Positions 10,882 to 23,565 of a DNA stretch of 64,000 bases are shown here, in pieces. Location: contig NC_079491.1 of NCBI RefSeq assembly GCF_020520425.1, positions 33,347,449-33,411,448 on the forward strand, read 5' to 3'. The notes below the pieces were generated by a model. That model did not search any database. It saw only the letters and a list, made by a program, of their open reading frames with translations, and was not told where the DNA came from. This DNA is from Spinacia oleracea (lineage: Eukaryota > Streptophyta > Magnoliopsida > Caryophyllales > Amaranthaceae). A program made the translations under genes and the position numbers. Each line of letters begins with the position of its first letter. The first letter of the stretch is position 1.

Positions 10882-10974
10882 GGAGATTACCCCTATACAA
10901 TTCACCACTTACCACTTATTTCTTATCTCCACCTTATCCAAAAAACATCAAAATCTTCCATTTTCACGGCACCC

Positions 10975-11115
10975 ATGGCTCCCAACAACCAAGATCAGCC
11001 ACCTCCTTCTCCTTTCGATGAGCATTTTCGGATGCTAACTTTGTATTTGAACTTGCTCATGGCGTTATTTGTGCTACTAGTGGCGCTCGTGGTTTTCATA
11101 ATTATGAACAAGTGA
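10975..11115 (+). CDS. 46-residue tail-anchored membrane microprotein (putative)
   Basis: A 46-codon ORF with a good start context (CCCATGG) and a TATA box 94 bases upstream. The N-terminal 18 residues are polar and proline-rich (MAPNNQDQPPPSP, then FDEHFR). Residues 20-44 form one strongly hydrophobic segment (LTLYLNLLMALF, then VLLVALVVFIIM), and the protein ends NK, so it would be a tail-anchored or single-pass protein with the N-terminus on the cytosolic side. I recognise no family. It could be a real microprotein gene or a short ORF carried by a repeat; the bases ending at 11409 (..TGTCTACA) resemble the end of an LTR read backwards. The amphipathic layout and promoter argue against chance, but expression is unproven. 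Confidence 0.45.
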   Translation: MAPNNQDQPPPSPFDEHFRMLTLYLNLLMALFVLLVALVVFIIMNK

Positions 11116-11916
11116 AGCTTGGAGGTTTCCGGCACGAAATGCGCACGATTCGATTTGTGCTTCGATTTTTTGCTATTTTGGTAGATTAGAAGTACACATT
11201 GTAAGGATTTTGGGCATTTAATTAAAACGTCTTTGTTTTATTGTTAATATTTTCGGACTTTTAATTACTACCGTTGTTACTCCTTAAATCGTCTTACCAT
11301 TACCGCCGAGGTAATGAACAAAGAAACTCGAGCAAAAATTATATAAAAAAAAAATATTTTCCTTGACAGAGGATCATACAAAATTGGGGATCAAAATTTG
11401 ATGTCTACAGTAGCACCAACTGAACATCAAAACAAAGCTGAACACTCCGGAGCAGTGCAAACAACCTCACCATCTACCTCTGCAGCCCAGGCTTAGAACA
11501 GACACAAAAAGTATCAGCATAACAAAGGCCTAATAGAAGAAGAACCGTAGCAGCACAACAACACAGAATAACATTGAACACTTTTTATTACCAGGCCATT
11601 GCATTTCTCATAATAGTCAAAAGAGTTCACGACCAGGCAACCATGCAACCGATATTGGTTTAAGAAGGAAGGTACTGCCAAAATCAAGTGGAACCGATAT
11701 TGGTTCTATTGCTCGATGGTTCTTTACTTTTGAACTAAATTTATTTACTTTTATGAGTTATTTATCTACTTCTAAATTGTAAAGGAAAATCATGTAAAAT
11801 TATATTAGAGCAAAGAGATTAACTATATTTTTATTTTTATTTCAATTGATGATAATGAAATAGAAAACAATTTTAATTTACTTTTGTATCGATGCTATTT
11901 ACCTTTACGATAGTTT
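11116..11916. other. Non-coding stretch with an LTR-like terminus
   Basis: No gene is visible. Near 11385-11409 the sequence reads GGGGATCAAAATTTGATG, then TCTACA. On the minus strand this starts TGTAGACATC and resembles the TGTAGACACC LTR start seen at 56469. The rest is AT-rich with an A/C-rich section (11405-11640) that resembles the composition of 12870-13270. Confidence 0.25.
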
Positions 11917-12216
11917 TTGGGCTATACAGACTCGGCTTTGCAAGCGAAGGAAATTGCGAGTCTTAAAGGCCCGAAATTGACTGTTAACAGGAACATGACT
12001 TCACTTAGGGTTCTCTCGGACTCGTACCTACCGGTGGAGATGCTAAGGGATGCAGGGCTAGTTCATATCAGGCTACACTGGACGATCCAGGAGATTCACT
12101 CAATTGGGCAAGGTTTAGGATATTGCGGCGTTAATTACCAAAGTTCAAAGGGCTCTAGGGTAGCAGCCTCACTCTCTCACTACTACAACTTCTGCTACTC
12201 TTGTTTCTTTTTCTAA
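11917..12216 (+). pseudogene. RNase H-like retroelement fragment
   Basis: A 99-codon open stretch with no ATG (its first codon is not a normal start). The part reading SLRVLSDSYLPVEML, then HIRLHWTIQEIH and YCGVNY, follows the C-terminal half of plant RNase H-like domains (xxSDSxxLV, then HxHWxxxDI). There is no upstream half and no partner domain, so it is best called a decayed fragment of a retroelement RNase H. The assignment rests on a short pattern. Confidence 0.35.
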
Positions 12217-12284
12217 TCCTTTGTAGTATCTTGTTCTTTAGGCTAAAAAAAACTCCAGTTTTGTTTTATAATTTGTTTAAGAGT

Positions 12285-12372
12285 TTTTTTATTTACTTTC
12301 CATCTTTTTTAATTTACTTTTGAGTTTTTTTAATTTACTTTTCAGCTTTTTTTAATTTACTTTTCAGTAAAC
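12285..12372. repeat. Short tandem TTTACTTTT-type repeat
   Basis: Three to four copies of a roughly 24-base unit (TTTTTTAATTTACTTTTCAG and variants). Single TTTACTTTT motifs are scattered from about 11740 to 13400, and a related 27-base unit is repeated three times at 13318-13395. This marks 11.7-13.4 kb as one repeat family of unknown class. Confidence 0.5.
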
Positions 12373-12447
12373 CTATGTAGAATTTGAAATTTTGAACCTA
12401 CATACATGTGCAATGACACACTGCTCTACCATTTGAGCTAATAGGTC
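12371..12447 (-). other. tRNA-like segment (tRNA pseudogene or SINE head)
   Basis: On the minus strand the sequence opens with an A-box-like block (TAGCTCAAATGGTAGAGCAG), which matches the TAGCTCAGTTGGTAGAGC consensus well. About 30 bases later comes a weak B box (GGTTCAAAATTTC). The acceptor stem does not pair well and the B box has lost its GANNCC core. It is either a dead tRNA or the head of a tRNA-derived SINE; no A-rich tail or target-site duplication was identified. Confidence 0.4.
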
Positions 12448-13975
12448 TTTTTTTGAAAAAAATTTAACAAAAAATTACGATTGAACTTCCATTATTATTA
12501 ACTTTACTTTTTGAGCGATTTAGTTTACTTTTGCACATTTCTTGTTTACTTAGACATTTGAATCCAATTGACTTACTTAATAACCTAATTTGAGCATCAT
12601 CACAATTTTAATCATTGTATTCAAGTATCAGGTTTTAATGGTGGCTTTCTTCTTGCTAGTTGATACTTATTGTTCTGCATAACTGTTTTAAAGACCAAGT
12701 TTTACATACAGATTGATCGATATTTAGTTTACTTAAGAGAGCTTAACTTTACATTAACACAATTTTAGTTAACTTTAACATCTTCACGGATTTACTTCTG
12801 ATCTTAATTGATTTACTTTTACCAAACTTCGATCTACTTTTGAAATAAGAGAAATTTATACTTGATGAGAGATTCTAAAAAACTCAAAAGCAGACCAACA
12901 ACATAGCAAAGAAAAACCATGCTACAAAACAGTCCCTAGAAGACCAAAATATACACCCAGCAGGCAACAACTAAACAACTAACCCAACAATCAAGGTCGG
13001 ACTACTCAGGCATAATAAGAAGAAACTACAACTGCAACCTTATTGAACAAACCAACTTGCTACACCACCAAATAACATTCAACAACCAAACCAAAAGCAC
13101 ACCAGAACCAGCCAACCATCTCCCACCCACACCAACCCAACACTTGAACTCCTTCACGATAAAGCAAACAAGCTGCATCACCTAACAAAAAGAACACAAC
13201 TGTAGAACACAAGAAAACAGGTTGTAGAGAACTCCAGTCCAAACGACATTAGGCCCACCACAAGAACAAATCAACTATCCACCAAGAAACATAAGGCAAC
13301 ACTTGCAGCAGTTTGTTGTTGATTTACTTTTAGAGAGGTTTTGTTTACTTTCATAGAGATTTTGTTTACTTTCATAGAGATTTGGTTTACTTTGTAGAAC
13401 AAATCAACAGATCCAATCCAAAACCAGTTAAATCAATGACAGAAAATTAAATCAACGAATTTAAGTAATATTTTAGGCTTTGATCTCAAAATCAGTTCGC
13501 AAAGTTTCCAAAATCCGCACAAAAAACCCATCCACACAAATTTCTCATGAATTCAATCAAAAGTTCGTCCACAACATCTCTAAAATTCCGCAAATTCAAG
13601 CTCCAAAATTTCTAAAATAATTAGACCTAGAAAATCAGATAAAATTCATCTGACCTAATTTTAGCAAAAACATAAGAAATTGTGAGTAGTACATGATTTA
13701 GACATCCAATTTGCAGATTCATGTGAAGATATTTGAACGTTGCACGACATACTTCGATTTTGCTTCCACGAACTCTAAAATTTTATGAATATTTCGAGTA
13801 ATTGCATTTCGGGGAGAGAGAAAGTTGGATACGGTATGAGGACTGAGGAGAGAGAAACATGTGTTTTTTGAAACAAAAACAGTGCGGGTTGGATTGCTTT
13901 GAGATTTAATCTCATCCGTCGATTTTTGTTAAATCTAACGGTTCACATAGGTTCTCATTATAGGGGAGGTTCATT

Positions 13976-13978
<3 letters not shown>
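12448..13978. other. Unassigned repeat-rich sequence
   Basis: No gene is seen. The stretch contains a C/A-rich block (12870-13270) and the 27-base tandem unit with GTTTACTTTCATAGAGATTT (13318-13395). From about 13400 it is ordinary AT-rich DNA running into a (TA)n tract. Confidence 0.3.

Positions 13979-14013
<35 letters not shown>
13979..14013. repeat. (TA)n microsatellite at the edge of plastid-derived DNA
   Basis: About 17 TA units. The sequence immediately to the right reads as plastid ycf3 intron 2, so the repeat lies at the outer junction of the first plastid block. Confidence 0.85.
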
Positions 14014-14015
<2 letters not shown>

Positions 14016-14055
14016 TAAGGAATTGACTTATGTAATAGAGTTGATCATCTAAGAC

Positions 14056-15878
14056 CAGGGGCGAAATTAGGGGGGCTGGCGGGGGCCATGCCCCCCCCCA
14101 TGATATGTTTATATATTAAATATGTATTAGAATTAGAGGTGGAAATCGGGTCGGGTTGGGTCAGGTTCGTGTTCGGGTCAAACATAAACGGGTTGAAAAT
14201 CTCCAACATGAACCTGATCTGTTTAAGTAATCGGGTTGAAAATCTAAACCCTAACCTGATCTGCTCCTTATCGGGTCAACCCAAACCTGATCTGCTCAAC
14301 CTGATTTATTTTCACTTGAATTTTTACAAATAGCTTAACCCATTTAACTTGCTTATTTTGGGTCAACCCGAACCCATTTAACATATTTAACCTGCTTGTT
14401 TCGATACAAGAATATTAATCAAGCTTTTTTCATTAGATCTGGAAATAACGATGGTGTTTAACATCAACATAAAACCAAAACAAAAGTGCAGGATTAAATA
14501 TTAAAATTATATTACAACAAAATCAAACAATCAATTAAAACTTAAATAGTAAGAAAAATATCTAAAAATCTAAAATGTAGTGTGTTGCATCCTCCATTCG
14601 TAGCTTTGTGATAACGGGATGCCAAAATTTCGTTGAATAAATACACCTGCACACAGAACATAACAAAAGATAATAATATTAGCATTTTTATAAATAAAAC
14701 GGAAACAAAAATTAGATCGGGGAAATACAAATCCACGAAATTATTCATTCATAAAATCATACAAATCGACGAAAATATACTTACATAAACATTCAAATCA
14801 AGAAAATTACTCTAAAGTCAATTAATAATCCAAAAAAACTGTTGATTTTAAGATGCAAAACCATGCATTACTCTTCAAATAAATAAAATAGATATGCAAA
14901 TCCTCAAAGTATACTAGAATTAACATATAATGATGTATAAATTAAAATAAAGACATATATCATTCTTGAACATAAATCGAGAATAAAATCGAAAAAATAT
15001 AAAACATTAGCATAAATAAAATCGAGAAAAACAAAATCGAAAATATCAACATATACAAAATCGAATATAAAAAAAAGTAGCATAAATTAGCATATAAAAA
15101 TCGAAAAAAAAATAGCATAAATCAGAGAAAGAACACAGCAAATGAATAAAGAGTGAAGAACATTACCGAGTGAATGAAGAGGAACCGAAGAATTGAGCCG
15201 TTGAGCAGAGGATGAGAGATTGAGAAGAACCGGGAAGCGGCGCTTATGTTTTTAGAGAGAGAGAGAGAGAGAGAGTCTGAGAGAGTCTGAGAGTGCAATT
15301 AGGGTTAGTAAGTTTGTAGTGCATCATAATTTAGTGTAAAGGAAAGTAATTTTGGGCTTGGCCCATTATTGCATCAAAGGAGCTGCGCTGTATTCTTTTT
15401 TTTGTTTTAACAAAAATTTCGTTCTTTCTACACTAAATTTTGTTTTAAACCTTTTTTTTTATTATTATTATACTTTTTCCAGGTTATCAGGTCGGGTTGA
15501 CCCGACCTGATTTTGACCCATATAAATAATCGGGTTACACAGGTTGATTTCGGGTTGAGATTTTTAACCCAAACCTAACCCATTTAACTTCAGGTCGGGT
15601 TCGTGTCGACCCATTTAATTAATCGGGTTGAAAATCTCAACCCAAACCCGCTATTTTCAGTTCGGGTCGGGTTATCAGGTCGGGTCAGCTTTTGCCAGCC
15701 CTAATTAGAATAACACATGTGTCATGGTTATTTTACCTTAAAATATAGAGGTTGTTGGAGGTACAAGGTTCGAATCTTGACTCCTTCAGTTTTTTATTTT
15801 ATTTTTGTTTTTCATTGTTAAAATAATTATAAGTTAAGTTTCGACCCCCCATATATATAGTTTCTGGTTCAGCCCCTG
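14056..15878. mobile_element. hAT-type non-autonomous transposon (outer)
   Basis: The ends are CAGGGGCGAAATTAGG and the inverted ..GGTTCAGCCCCTG, typical of plant hAT elements. The flanking 8-bp target duplications are TCTAAGAC and ACTAAGAC (7 of 8 match). It sits in ycf3 intron 2. Once the internal hAT is removed only about 250 bp remain, so it has no transposase. It carries the tract GGTTCGAATCTTGACTCC near 15768-15785. Confidence 0.7.
14134..15703. mobile_element. hAT-type transposon nested in the outer hAT
   Basis: The ends are TAGAGGTGGAAATCGGGTC and ..TTTGCCAGCCCTA, which form imperfect inverted repeats (TAGRGxTGGxAA). The flanks are a perfect 8-bp target duplication, ATTAGAAT, at 14126-14133 and 15704-15711. 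Both subterminal zones are dense in CGGGT/ACCCG motifs (GGGTTGACCCGACC). The 1.57-kb body has no transposase ORF, so it is non-autonomous. Confidence 0.85.
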
Positions 15879-16460
15879 ACTAAGACTAAGGTATTGAGCG
15901 GCGGTGTAGGATCAAATCCCAAAGATAGTAAGTCTTTTCTTTCTTACTTATGAAGAAAAGCCTTTTTCAAAGATTCTATATAAATCTCGATATGAAACCG
16001 AGATAGTTACCTTGCGGAAAATATGAAGGATAGGGGTAAATACTTGTGCTTTCTTCTTTTGCAGGTGGGAGAAAAGATAAAACTGAAACTTATTTTTAAT
16101 TAAATCAAAATGAAAGTTTGAAACTCATCTGATTAACCTCTTTTGGTTCCTCCGAACAGTAGAATAAAAATCAGAAATCTATGAACAAAAAGAAATCGCA
16201 TTCGGTTTAATAGGACACCATAAAGAATTGGTTGCGAAGCCGTATGAGGTAGGAAACTCTCAAGTACGGTTCTAAGGGAAGGAATTGACCTTATTCCTAT
16301 TCCGACGGGGGGAGAAAAAGCCATTCTACAGGGAGATTCTGAAATTGCGGAGACTTGGTTCGATTAAGCCACTGAGTATTGGAAACATGCTCTAATGCTT
16401 ACTCCTGGGAATTATATTGAAGCGCATAGTTGGTTGAAGATCACGTGGCGTTTCGAATAA
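15879..16460 (+). pseudogene. ycf3: ycf3 intron 2 end and exon 3, plastid-derived
   Basis: Exon 3 spans 16332-16460 and translates as GDSEIAETWFD, a stop, then [21 protein letters not shown] and WLKITWRFE. This is the C-terminal end of Ycf3, a chloroplast photosystem I assembly factor. The in-frame stop (residue 12 of the exon) and many replacements show decay. Upstream, 16230-16331 has the AGCCGTATGAGGTAGG.. and TACGGTTCT pattern of group II intron domains V/VI. A nuclear copy would not be spliced by the plastid machinery, so it is non-functional. Confidence 0.85.
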
Positions 16461-17539
16461 AAGAAAAAATTGTTATTTTTTATAATTCTTTTTCTTTTTG
16501 GTCTATTAGTCAAATAAAATGGAATCATTCTTCGAGAAAGAACAACCAATTAAAAAAATTCTTCTATTCGTTCTCAAATCATTCTGATTTGTCTGGTATT
16601 TCGTAGGGATAAAGAATACAGAGCTAGAATATAGAATAGATTTATTTCTTTTCGTCTATTAGCTATTAATACAAATAAATAAATTACTATTTTAAATAAA
16701 AAAAATATATTTTAGAATAATCAATAATAGATAGAAATATTATTTATTATTCTAAAATACTAAATCTAAGTTGCACAAAAAAAAATCATTTTTATTTTAA
16801 AAAACCTAAAAAGGGCTTTGAATAAAAAAAAGGTTTGTTGAGAGCCACACGTCTATGTCATAATAGATCCGAAAACTTGCCCTGGATCGACTTACAGATC
16901 ATAATTTCTCTAGTAAATAACTAAAAAAAGATAGAGAGATGGGAGATAGAAGTGAAAGAAATAAATTTTAAGTATCTCTCCGAGGTTCACCAATTATTTG
17001 AATGTTGGCAGGTCTCTTTGTATGTCTTTTCCGGAAAGAGGAGGACTCAATGATTATTCGTTCGTCGGTACCAGAAGTAAAATATTTTGTAGATAGGGAT
17101 CCTGTAAAAACTTCGTTTGAGGCATGGGCCAAACTTGGTCATTTTTCAAGAACAATAGCTAAGGGCCCTGATGAAGGAAATAATGCCCTTGGTCCAAGTA
17201 TGCATTCAATACTAAGTCTAATAAATGCGGTTCAGTATTAATTAATTATGCAAGTTAATAATTCAGTGAGATCAAGTGAGATGTATGCCTAGCTAGAGGC
17301 CGCTTCAGCTTGAGTGGAATTAATAATATTAATCCACAGCTTACTCTTGACTGAACCCGTAGGGTCACACAAATATTACGTGAACGGATCAAGTATTTAA
17401 GTGAATTAAATACTCTATTTATTAATATTCGGAATCGACGGATCTCGGTTCCAGTGGGAGCTGAAATCGTCAAAAGGCAAAATATGAATACTCGGGAAAT
17501 GATGATATGGATCATAACGGAAATATGGATCATAACGGA

Positions 17540-17775
17540 AATATAAATATTATCCAAGTCGTTGATGTTGCCGGAAACGAAAACATGGTACGTATCGGAA
17601 AATATAATCGGAAATAGAAATATTGCCGGAATCGGAAATATTGCCGGAAACGGAAATATTACCGGAATTGGAAATATTGTCGGAATCGGAAATATTAAAT
17701 ATTTGTTTGAATCGGAAATAAATTCCGGAATCGGAAATATTAAATATTGTTCGAATCGAAAATGAATTCCGGAAT
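17540..17775 (+). repeat. Degenerate GGAAATATTRCCGGAATC array inside the solo LTR
   Basis: About a dozen imperfect copies of an 18-base unit (GGAAATATTGCCGGAATC and variants) lie in the U3 part of the LTR. The unit length is a multiple of three, so both strands stay open and produce false ORFs of repeated NISDSG or IGNIAGN. Confidence 0.75.
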
Positions 17776-18230
17776 CGAAAAACGAATCGGAAGCGCGACG
17801 TACGAAACGATCGACGGACGAGCTTGCTAGACGCAAGGCCCAGCACGAAACCAGGCCCAAGCGCCTAGCGAAGCCCGCACGCGCAAGCAAGAAGCAAGGC
17901 AGGCCCAGCGCTCAAGCGAGTGAGGCAGGCCCAGCGAGCAGCGCCCAACGATGGGCCGCGTGCTGCCAGTGCCCAGCCTTGGGCCGAGCCGAGCACCAAC
18001 GCCCTTGTGGGTTGCGTGGCTGCAAAGCTTCGTACGACCAAGTCCTTGGTCGTTTAGGATTGCTTGCTTAATATCGTTTTCCTAATTCTACTCGAATTGA
18101 ATGTTTTTGTTAAATCTGAAACACTTAGGTGTTTGATTAAACATTAAATTCGAATGGTTTAATTTAACTAGAATCCTAATGGATTTAGTTATTGGAATCC
18201 TAGTAGAAATCTAAGTCCGTTATTTCCACC

Positions 18231-18240
18231 CTATAAATAC
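18231..18240 (+). promoter_or_regulatory. TATA box of the solo LTR
   Basis: CTATAAATAC, preceded by TTTCCACC and about 370 bases before the LTR end, fits the U3/R boundary. It could still drive transcription into flanking DNA. Confidence 0.5.
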
Positions 18241-18795
18241 GTGGTTCATAATCACAATTTATATAACAATTCAATAAGTATTCACATAGATTAAGTTCAA
18301 GTAAGAATTTAATAATTTGCCTAAATTAATAATTAACTTTTCCGAATAAACATAATAACTTAGAGAATATCCTAGTTGGTTGAATCTAAGGCGGATCCGA
18401 ACGTGTTGTGGACTATCTACGGAGGGGCGAAATTTGGAGTCCTAAACTTGTTCTTGTTCAGTTCGGGAGCAGCTAGGGAAGGCACGCATCACATGTATGT
18501 ATCCTATATTATGTTAATTGACTATGAGGCAATTAATTTGGATTCCTGGCTTTATGGTTTTTCCGCATGAAATATATGATTTATATTTGTCATAACCTAA
18601 TACCTGAAACTACTACATGGATCTGGAACCTACATGTTGATGCTCACGATTTCGATAGCCATACCAGCGATTTGGTGGAGATCTCCCGAAAAAAAATTAG
18701 TGCCCATTTCGGTCAACTCTCCATGAATAAACTAAAATTTTAAATTTTAAACATTTCTATTCATTTGTTATTTGATTTCAAATATTTATTTGAAA

Positions 18796-18798
<3 letters not shown>

Positions 18799-18841
<43 letters not shown>
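18799..18841. repeat. (TA)n microsatellite between the two plastid blocks
   Basis: About 21 TA units. psaA sequence stops at 18724 on the left, 75 bases before the repeat, and rps4-upstream sequence begins to the right, so the tract lies between two plastid segments that are not neighbours in the chloroplast. Confidence 0.85.
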
Positions 18842-18846
<5 letters not shown>

Positions 18847-19247
18847 ATAAAAATGAAAAAGCCTAAAACTAAAACATAGTGCCATTGCTTAAGACCAAAG
18901 AAAATAATAAGGATGTTTTTCCCTTCTTTAAAACAATCTATTATGCCGTAGCATCTTACAACTAGGAAGAAAAGGAAAAGCAAAGGGTTCAATCTTGACA
19001 GATTAAATCCGGAAAAACTCTTTCTTTTCCTTTTTTTTTACTTACATATTGTAATACAAAATATATAATATATAAAAAGGTTTGTATATAATGTATATAC
19101 TATCCATTTCATTGGAATCCAACACTTCGAAATCCAACATTTCAGGGGATTTCGTTTCATTTATCATTTAGTTCAGTTTTAATTTAGGGTTTTTTGTAAA
19201 TGGAATATGTATAAAAAGAAAGAAAATAAATAAAGAAATGAGTCTTT

Positions 19248-19850
19248 ATGTCGCGTTACCGAGGGCCTCGTTTCAAAAAAATACGCCGTCTAGGATCTTT
19301 ACCTGGACTAACTAATAAATGGCCTAGGGCCGGAAGTGATCTTAGAAACCAATCACGTTCCGGCAAAAGATCTCAATATCGTATTCGTCTAGAAGAAAAA
19401 CAAAAATTGCGTTTTCATTATGGTATTACAGAACGAAAATTACTTATATACGTTCGTATCACCAGAAAAGCCAAAGGGTCAACAGGTCATGTTTTACTAC
19501 AATTACTTGAAATGCGTTTGGATAATATCCTTTTTCGATTGGGCATGGCTCCGACTATTCCTGGAGCCCGCCAATTAGTTAAGCATAGACATATTTTAGT
19601 TAACGGCCGCATAGTAGATATACCAAATTATCGTTGCAAACCCCAAGATACTATTATGGCGAGGGATGAACAAAAATCCATAGCTCTAATTCAAAATTCT
19701 CTTGATTTATCCCCCCGCGAGGAATTACCCAAACATTTGACTCTTAACCCATTCCCATATAAAGGATTAGTTAATCAAATAATAGATAGTAAGTGGGTCG
19801 GTTTAAAAATAAATTAATTACTAGTGGTAGAATATTATTCTTGTCAATGA
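19248..19850 (+). pseudogene. rps4: rps4, plastid-derived, truncated by one stop codon
   Basis: A nearly complete copy of chloroplast ribosomal protein S4 of the small subunit ([20 protein letters not shown] at the start, the S4 RNA-binding segment [13 protein letters not shown] mid-protein). The frame is open for 189 codons and then meets TAA at 19815. The frame continues LLVVEYYSCQ to TGA at 19848-19850, so the last 12 codons of the usual 201 or so are cut off by one codon change. Several replacements at normally conserved positions are visible. It has no transit peptide, so even if transcribed it would not reach the plastid. Confidence 0.9.
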
Positions 19851-20172
19851 AATGGCCCCTTTATTTTTCCAAAGTAAAATAAAATGACTTAAGGGTCAAA
19901 GTCAGGGGTTTGACCCAGATTTTCTCCCACTTATATATTCTATCCCATCCCGGGTTTTTCCTATTCATGTATCTTAGATTGGCATAAAGATTTTCACTCC
20001 TTCCTTGTCTATTCTTTTATTTCCAGTATTTTAGATATCGTAACAATGCGAAATAGAAGAAATATACATTAAAAAAAAGAAGGATCTAACTCTTATGTTC
20101 TAAAGTATTTCTTGTTGTTTGATTTGTTATAGTTCGAAATATTGGCGAATTCAATTAGGTGAAAGTAAAGTA

Positions 20173-20242
20173 CGGAAAGAGAGGGATTCAAACCTGCATA
20201 GAAGTTCCAATGCTACACCTTCAACCACTCGGCCATCTTTCC
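20173..20242 (-). pseudogene. trnS-GGA: trnS-GGA, plastid-derived, variable arm deleted
   Basis: On the minus strand the copy keeps the 5' part with the anticodon arm (GGCCGAGTGGTTGAAGG, then AGCATTGGAACT) and the 3' part GGTT.GAATCCCTCTCTTTCCG with changes. About 17 bases of the long variable arm are missing and the TTCGA of the T loop is altered. It lies between rps4 and ycf3 on the opposite strand, exactly as in chloroplasts. Confidence 0.85.
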
Positions 20243-21099
20243 TACACAATGATTATGACTCAAAAACCAAAGAAATAGTGGGTCATTATTATAGTTTATA
20301 TTTTTAAGTATGGCTAGGAATACGCACCAATAATATAACTAATAATATAACGAATAGTAATAGGGTATTTTTTCTAAAAAAAATATTTCCCCGTAGGATT
20401 TAATTAAAATAAAAAAGAAGTTTTCCTTGTGAAATGATATATATGGATTCATATTTGCGAAGATGATGCTCCTATCCTTTAATTTTTCTATATCCGATAT
20501 TTCTATGTATACATGATTCGATCAATTAATTGAAATTAATCAACGGATTGATGGGTTTATGTTTTTTAGATTATAGAATCGATAATTAATGGATCCTCTT
20601 TGATCATGGTTCGATTTTGATTTAGACTACAATTCCATAAAATTCTTGTCTAGTTTTAAAGTGCTCACCAACAAATCCTTTCAATTTCACAGTTATTGTT
20701 ATTCTATTTCCATCACCGAATTATTATTAGATTCTCTTTCCTTTCGCCTTTAGATCATAATTCACTCAAAACTTTTTATTGGATCTGATTGAAAAATCCC
20801 TTGATTCTTCCGCTTCGATGAAATCGGAATAGCTCTTATAGTACTCCATTTTATTTGTATGAATTCGAATGGGATTCAACTATTTCTTTTTGATTTTTGA
20901 AAAAGTAGGAATTTGTTGGATATTTGGAACAATTGGAATAAATATAAGTATAAGTATTTAAAAAATTGTATCTTTATTTACATTTTTTGTTTGGAAAAGA
21001 ATCTGTTTTTATGTTATTTCGTACTGTACAAATTCTTTGTTTGTGTAATCGATTTCCCACAAGGGGCAATGAAAAGAATTTTAGAATTGATTGATACCT

Positions 21100-23247
<2,148 letters not shown>

Positions 23248-23438
23248 TACTAACTAAAAATAGTATTAATAATACTACATCGTTATTATTATTATTAATT
23301 AATTAATAATTAATTAATAATAATAATCATAATAACATTAATTATTAATAAGAATTATAATAATTAAAAATAATAATACCAAGAAATTAATAATAAAATA
23401 CAAATAATTAATATCTATAAATAATAAATAATATTAAT

Positions 23439-23474
<36 letters not shown>

Positions 23475-23518
23475 TATTATTATTATTATTATTATTATTA
23501 TTGTTACTATTATTGCGG

Positions 23519-23564
<46 letters not shown>

Positions 23565-23565
23565 C

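Larger units (their letters stand above)
17172..18602 (+). mobile_element. Solo LTR inserted in psaA fragment (copia-type)
   Basis: The LTR starts TGAAGGAAATAATGCCC and ends ..CATAACCTAATA (TG..TA, probably from TG..CA). It is flanked by perfect 5-bp duplications CCTGA at 17167-17171 and 18603-18607. At 1431 bp it has no internal coding region, so it is a product of LTR-LTR recombination. It contains a distinctive array of GGAATCGGAAATATTGCC-like units (17540-17775) and a TATA box at 18231. The long ORFs within it are an effect of this repeat. It resembles a copia LTR family I associate with spinach and beet (from memory). Confidence 0.85.
14014..18724 (+). other. Nuclear plastid DNA, block 1 (ycf3 intron 2 to psaA 5' end)
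   Basis: Collinear plastid sequence: end of ycf3 intron 2, ycf3 exon 3, intergenic spacer, then the first part of psaA. It has been interrupted after arrival by a hAT element (14056-15878) and a solo LTR (17172-18602). Many substitutions and a stop codon in exon 3 show it is an old nuclear copy rather than an assembly contaminant. It ends in psaA just before the AT-rich stretch and (TA)n at 18799. Confidence 0.8.
17050..18724 (+). pseudogene. psaA: psaA 5' fragment, plastid-derived, split by a solo LTR
   Basis: The ATG at 17050 starts a clear copy of the photosystem I P700 apoprotein A1 N-terminus ([19 protein letters not shown], then [20 protein letters not shown]). It stops at 17171 where a solo LTR has inserted and resumes at 18608 with [19 protein letters not shown], then LVEISRK and AHFGQLS. 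It is lost after 18724, with less than a tenth of the gene present. Confidence 0.85.

Noticed and set aside
9475..11409. A single LTR from TGTAGGCCC to ..GTCTACA
   Set aside because: The ends are suggestive but the flanking 5-mers (AGAAA and GTAGC) do not match and the interior gave no support.
17255..17890. 211-aa and 98-aa minus-strand ORFs
   Set aside because: They lie in the 18-base tandem repeat of the solo LTR; the repeated FPIPAIFPIP pattern comes from the repeat.
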